Assembly: GCA_002394605.1 (NCBI GenBank) | Contig: DGUI01000026.1 | Span: forward strand, 1-64,000 | Origin: Mageeibacillus sp. UBA4314 | Lineage (GTDB): Bacteria; Bacillota; Clostridia; Saccharofermentanales; Saccharofermentanaceae | Length of the DNA: 64,000 bases | Direction of reading: 5' to 3' | Part shown: one piece after another, positions 60,782 to 64,000 of the stretch | Layout: each line of letters opens with the position of its first letter | Numbering within the stretch: the first letter of the stretch is position 1 | Notes under the pieces: generated by a model | The model's database searches: none | What the model saw: only the letters and a program-made list of their open reading frames with translations | What the model was told of the DNA's origin: nothing | Made by a program: the position numbers and the translations under genes

Positions 60782-62119
60782 ATGAAACTTGTCAGACGGA
60801 AGAATAAATACGGGTCGGGAACTGTCTTTATCGCGCTCATACTTGCTGCAGTCGTGATAGTCGAATGTACTTATCTTGCTTTTGTTATCGACCTGGACAG
60901 AAGGATGAATGTGGCAAGGGCACTCAAATGTGAAGCTGAATCGATACTTGCAGGTTATGACAGGGATCTTTTGGCCATGTACGGATTATACGGTTTTGAT
61001 GCAGGAGAAGTCGATGACAAGGTGTTCAGGGATGTTCTGGATCCGGGGATCGGTGACATGGAACTTACACTTGATAAGGTCTATACGATCGATAATGACT
61101 CCCTTGATAAAGCCATAGCGAGTTATTATGCATACAGGACTATCGGGATAAGCACCACGGTCTTTGCCGAGCAGTTCAAGCCTATCCTTGAGGAACTCGA
61201 CAAGAGCGGCGTGATCGGAAAGATCAAGGAATACAGGGAAAGCGGTGCTGCTCCGTATGTTCAGGAGATCCTCGAGGGTGCGGGAGATGTAGGGTCGTAT
61301 CTTGAGGATAACGATGATATCGATCTGTCAGGACTTAAGAACATCACTTCACTGATCGATGACAGCAAGGATGACGTAACTGATCTCGGTACCGGAAGTG
61401 ATGTGTTCGATCTGGATCTGTTTACGGAAAACATCAGCAGGCTTGAGACACTTTCCGATATGGTGAGCGACAAGGCATCTGGCAATACGGATCATCCGCT
61501 TATCGCTCATTATGCTGCATATAATTTTGACTGTTATCTCGAGAACGGCAGCGATCCCTCGATAATAGGCATTGATTTCGGAAAGATACACGGCAGTGAA
61601 GAGTATGATTCAGAGAATATCCTGATGGGAACGAGCGGAAAGGGCGGCAGTGTAGGTGTTGGCGCCGTCTGTACTTTCGCGCTTCACGTTATCTCATCGG
61701 TAAAGTTTCTTGAGATCTATCTGAACACGGAGAAAAGACAGCAATACAAAAACATCGCCGAGGCAGTTGCTGTCATCCTGGCTGCCGTCTCTGATGGCAC
61801 GATCGATATCAACCCGGATGTCCTTATGGTGATCATGATAATAACCGTTGCGATGTGCAAGGGGTTCAAAGAAGCAAAAAAGGTCAGGAACGGTGAGAAA
61901 GTGCCGCTGCTCGAGATCAAGGGCAAAGAATATGTCTATCTCGGCTACAGGGACTTCATGTATGCCTTGATGCTCCTCGTTCCGGATGGACTCCTTCTTA
62001 AGCGGATGAATAAGACGCTTGTCAAGGATTTCGGAGTGTTTGGAACGGGTATCAGGGTAAAAACAAGATACAGAGGTACGGATTATGACTATACGGACAC
62101 ATATGAATTATACGGATGA
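60782..62119 (+). CDS. DUF5702-like, Tad-locus-type membrane protein
   Basis: A 445-residue protein. The N-terminus is a positively charged KLVRRKNKYGSGTVF followed by a TadE/pilin-like hydrophobic helix (residues 13-38). The next part, ILAGYDRDLLAMYGLYGFD, is the pattern I associate with DUF5702 proteins of clostridial Tad-type loci. A large predicted extracellular region and further hydrophobic segments near 290-350 follow. No catalytic motif is visible. Its ribosome site is strong (GGGAGGGG). The next gene overlaps it by 35 bases. Confidence 0.6.
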   Translation: MKLVRRKNKYGSGTVFIALILAAVVIVECTYLAFVIDLDRRMNVARALKCEAESILAGYDRDLLAMYGLYGFDAGEVDDKVFRDVLDPGIGDMELTLDKVYTIDNDSLDKAIASYYAYRTIGISTTVFAEQFKPILEELDKSGVIGKIKEYRESGAAPYVQEILEGAGDVGSYLEDNDDIDLSGLKNITSLIDDSKDDVTDLGTGSDVFDLDLFTENISRLETLSDMVSDKASGNTDHPLIAHYAAYNFDCYLENGSDPSIIGIDFGKIHGSEEYDSENILMGTSGKGGSVGVGAVCTFALHVISSVKFLEIYLNTEKRQQYKNIAEAVAVILAAVSDGTIDINPDVLMVIMIITVAMCKGFKEAKKVRNGEKVPLLEIKGKEYVYLGYRDFMYALMLLVPDGLLLKRMNKTLVKDFGVFGTGIRVKTRYRGTDYDYTDTYELYG

Positions 62120-63104
62120 CAGGAAAGGTTCTACGGCTCTTGAGACTGCGGTCGCTATGTCAGCTGCATTGATCTTTATCTGCTCTATTGTAAGCATCAT
62201 CGTATTCCGCAGGGCAGAGATACTCATGCAGCGTTCGCTTGTCCAGGCATGCGAAGAGATAAGTCTGGTACCGCCTCTTCAGATCCCCGCAGCAGATGCG
62301 GTAAGTACTCTCATCAACCTCTTTCCTGATAAGAAAGCAGGAAACATGAAGGGAGCAGAAGTGCTCAAAAAGGTAGGTTCGGTACTGATAGGTGTTGATG
62401 CTTATACGGATAATGCGCTGGAGAACATCATCCTGGAGAATACTCTGGCACATACGGTCGCCAATAAGGTCAGATCCGGCTATATCGCGCGCAACAAAGG
62501 GTCCGATCATTTTGTTCCGGATATGATCGACGTTGACCTTAATATCGACAGGACTCATCATGTGATGGAGGTTGAATGCAATTATACAGTAGTCACGCTT
62601 GCGGGCAATATCAGGCGTACCCTGTATCAGACTGTGCCGATGTACGGAAGGTTTGAATTCTATTTCAGGGACAGTTCAAAAGGGGAGGACGACGATATCT
62701 GGAGCAAGGATAACTTTACACGCGGCGAGTATTTCCTGGAACAGCAAGGTTCAAACCTGCCCAAGACCTTTCCTGTCATAAACAGTTTTCAGGGGGGTAC
62801 CGCACGTTCCATTGTGAGCGTGGATCTGACGGCTCCGACATACAGTTCTTCCGGGAGGATACGGCAACTCCTTGCATCAGAGATCGATAAGCTCTCTTCC
62901 TTTAGCGGTGCAGACGTGATCATAGACGGAAAGAGATATAAGGTAAAAGGTCAGGACATAAGGAAAAAAGTCCTGACGGTCATTATCCCGTCCAATTCGC
63001 CTCAGACTGCAAAACAGACGGCAGAAGCGATGAAGAGTTATGCTTCGCTTCACAATATCACCATGAAGATCGTTGTATACGGCAATTCAAAACGGTATGA
63101 GTGA
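62085..63104 (+). CDS. TadE-like minor pilin protein
   Basis: A 339-residue protein. After a short basic N-terminus comes KGSTALETAVAMSAALIFICSIV, a TadE-type signature around residues 14-37 (positive lead, E at +5 of the hydrophobic helix). The rest is a soluble, likely extracellular domain. Such proteins are pseudopilins of Flp/Tad pili or related secretion systems. ATG 62085 has GAGG eight bases upstream; ATG 62103 is an alternative. The Tad ATPase and secretin-like genes are not in the window, so the full machine must be elsewhere or absent. Confidence 0.65.
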   Translation: MTIRTHMNYTDDRKGSTALETAVAMSAALIFICSIVSIIVFRRAEILMQRSLVQACEEISLVPPLQIPAADAVSTLINLFPDKKAGNMKGAEVLKKVGSVLIGVDAYTDNALENIILENTLAHTVANKVRSGYIARNKGSDHFVPDMIDVDLNIDRTHHVMEVECNYTVVTLAGNIRRTLYQTVPMYGRFEFYFRDSSKGEDDDIWSKDNFTRGEYFLEQQGSNLPKTFPVINSFQGGTARSIVSVDLTAPTYSSSGRIRQLLASEIDKLSSFSGADVIIDGKRYKVKGQDIRKKVLTVIIPSNSPQTAKQTAEAMKSYASLHNITMKIVVYGNSKRYE

Positions 63105-63124
63105 CAATATTATAATAATTATAT

Positions 63125-63153
63125 TTGTAATAATCGTTCTGTTGCGTTATCAT
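63125..63153 (+). promoter_or_regulatory. Possible promoter of the small membrane protein-YerC-secA run
   Basis: TTGTAA at 63125-63130 and TATCAT at 63148-63153 are spaced by 17 bases; a second pair TTGCGT/TATGTT (63142/63165) also has 17-base spacing. Confidence 0.45.
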
Positions 63154-63184
63154 TAGAAAGATTGTATGTTAGGAGGATCATGCT

Positions 63185-63412
63185 TTGAAGAATAATTCTT
63201 CGGTCAGAAGCCCAAAACTGGCTGGATCAGCAGTCAGGACCAATGCCGACCTGAGCCTTGGTGATACATTGCGCAAGGCGAAGAAGGATCTCTTTTTTGC
63301 GAGATGTATCTACGGAATGCTCTTCGTCCTGCTGGTTACCGGTATCGTTCTGTTCTTTGTGTTTGGTTATGCAGAGGACATCGTTGACTGGTTCTACAGC
63401 ATAATGGGCTAA
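63185..63412 (+). CDS. Small single-pass membrane protein
   Basis: A 75-residue protein of unknown role. The first 38 residues are polar with basic residues, followed by one transmembrane helix (about 40-63) and a short acidic/aromatic tail. The start is TTG 63185 with AGGAGG eight bases upstream; an ATG at 63180 runs into a stop at once. It is encoded 19 bases before the YerC-like gene. The size and promoter suggest a genuine gene. Confidence 0.65.
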   Translation: MKNNSSVRSPKLAGSAVRTNADLSLGDTLRKAKKDLFFARCIYGMLFVLLVTGIVLFFVFGYAEDIVDWFYSIMG

Positions 63413-63431
63413 CAGCAAACGGAGGTTCGTG

Positions 63432-63803
63432 ATGAACAGCAACAGTGAGTTTATCGGATCTCTCAGTGAAGAAGAGCGTTCGGATCTTGTAAACCTCTAC
63501 TCTGCGATCCTGACGATGGAGGATACGGATGAGATGCATGAATTCTTATCGGATCTATGCTCTGTCAATGAACTCAGGTCGATGCTGCACAGATGGCAGA
63601 TAGTCCTGGGGATCGACAAGGGAATGAGCTACGAAGAGATAATAAGGCATCTTACGCCGGCAGACGGATCAGGTAAGGGAACGGTCAGTTCTACGACGAT
63701 ATCAAGAGTCAAGAACTGCTACGTGAGAGAAGGAAGCGGTTACAGGACTGCACTTAACAGACTTAGAAATACAAATTTTATTGATAATGAGGTGAATGAA
63801 TGA
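63432..63803 (+). CDS. YerC/YecD-type TrpR-like DNA-binding protein
   Basis: A 123-residue protein of the TrpR-related YerC/YecD family. It contains the family's SVNELRSMLHRWQIVLGIDKGMSYEEI stretch (key residues LRSMLHRW and GMSYEEI) and a helix-turn-helix with GTVSSTTISRVKNC. It should bind DNA as a dimer, but targets are unknown. ATG 63432 has GGAGG six bases upstream. Its TGA overlaps the secA start by four bases, implying coupling. Confidence 0.85.
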   Translation: MNSNSEFIGSLSEEERSDLVNLYSAILTMEDTDEMHEFLSDLCSVNELRSMLHRWQIVLGIDKGMSYEEIIRHLTPADGSGKGTVSSTTISRVKNCYVREGSGYRTALNRLRNTNFIDNEVNE

Positions 63804-64000
63804 GCATTTTTGGCACACACAGCACGAGAGAGATCAAGAGGATCAAGCCTATCGTTAACAAGGTCCTTGCCTTGGATGAAGAGTATTCGAAGCTTTCCGA
63901 TTCTGAACTCAGACATAAGACCGTCGAGTTCAAGGAGCGTCTTGCTAACGGCGAGACACTGGATGATCTTATCCCTGAGGCATTTGCAACAGTAAGAGAA
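63800..64000 (+). CDS. secA: SecA preprotein translocase ATPase, 5' part
   Basis: The first 67 codons of SecA reach the window edge without a stop. The sequence begins MSIFGTHSTREIKRIKP, followed by SKLSDSELRHKTVEFKERL and PEAFATVRE, the classic N-terminal DEAD-motor entry of SecA. The rest lies beyond the window. The start ATG overlaps the preceding TGA, with GAGG upstream. Confidence 0.9.
   Translation, partial: MSIFGTHSTREIKRIKPIVNKVLALDEEYSKLSDSELRHKTVEFKERLANGETLDDLIPEAFATVRE

Overview
The window reads as a chromosomal segment of a Gram-positive clostridial bacterium. Most genes have GGAGG-type ribosome sites and TTG/GTG starts are frequent. Hallmarks include parE-parC, ruvCAB, queH, rqcH, the mreCD-PBP2 block, a YerC-secA junction and a BspA-like protein. 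A 60-base count in a housekeeping region (10921-10980) gives 50% G+C. The exact genus cannot be read from the sequence; gut or rumen clostridia (Lachnospiraceae/Saccharofermentans-like) fit best. I see no transposase, phage gene, CRISPR array or rRNA.

Layout. 1-4386: end of a tRNA and its terminator, a membrane-anchored 5'-nucleotidase, a diguanylate cyclase with a LacI-type sensor, and tRNA-Val. 4423-7521: an AT-rich pair of secreted leucine-rich-repeat proteins with an EF-hand-like loop and cell-wall-binding repeats. 7630-18870: a tightly packed nine-gene operon: CarS/DUF46-type CDP-lipid synthase, two dikinase-like enzymes of rifampicin-phosphotransferase architecture, CDP-alcohol phosphatidyltransferase, phosphatidylserine decarboxylase, UbiA-type prenyltransferase, two GNAT proteins and an adenylate-forming ligase. 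This is the best candidate for an undescribed system, probably making or modifying an unusual phospholipid or isoprenoid lipid.

18937-31901: BspA-like membrane protein, parE-parC behind an operator-like palindrome, a deacetylase-like membrane protein, a PH-domain protein, a sirtuin with a histone-H1-like lysine tail, a membrane-anchored MutS relative and lysA. 32011-36345: a TerY-P phospho-signalling triad (kinase with an extra N-terminal PIN-like region, VWA protein, PP2C) plus a coiled-coil protein. 36365-43625: M18 aminopeptidase, cardiolipin synthase, pyrimidine-nucleoside phosphorylase, ruvCAB and queH. 43598-49007 (minus strand): rqcH, a small membrane protein, two tandem PRPP-synthetase paralogues and engB.

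49113-64000: comEC, a GH25 lipoprotein, holA, NADP-isocitrate dehydrogenase, a SEC-C protein, mreC-mreD-PBP2, a degenerate methylglyoxal-synthase-like protein with a metallo-beta-lactamase-fold hydrolase, a Tad/pilin-like three-gene locus, a small membrane protein, a YerC-type regulator and the start of secA. A 26-base element is shared, at the same distance from a -10-like box, by the comEC and Tad-like upstream regions. Several genes (carS-like, engB, perhaps comEC) appear to be transcribed from just upstream of their start codon, suggesting leaderless mRNAs.
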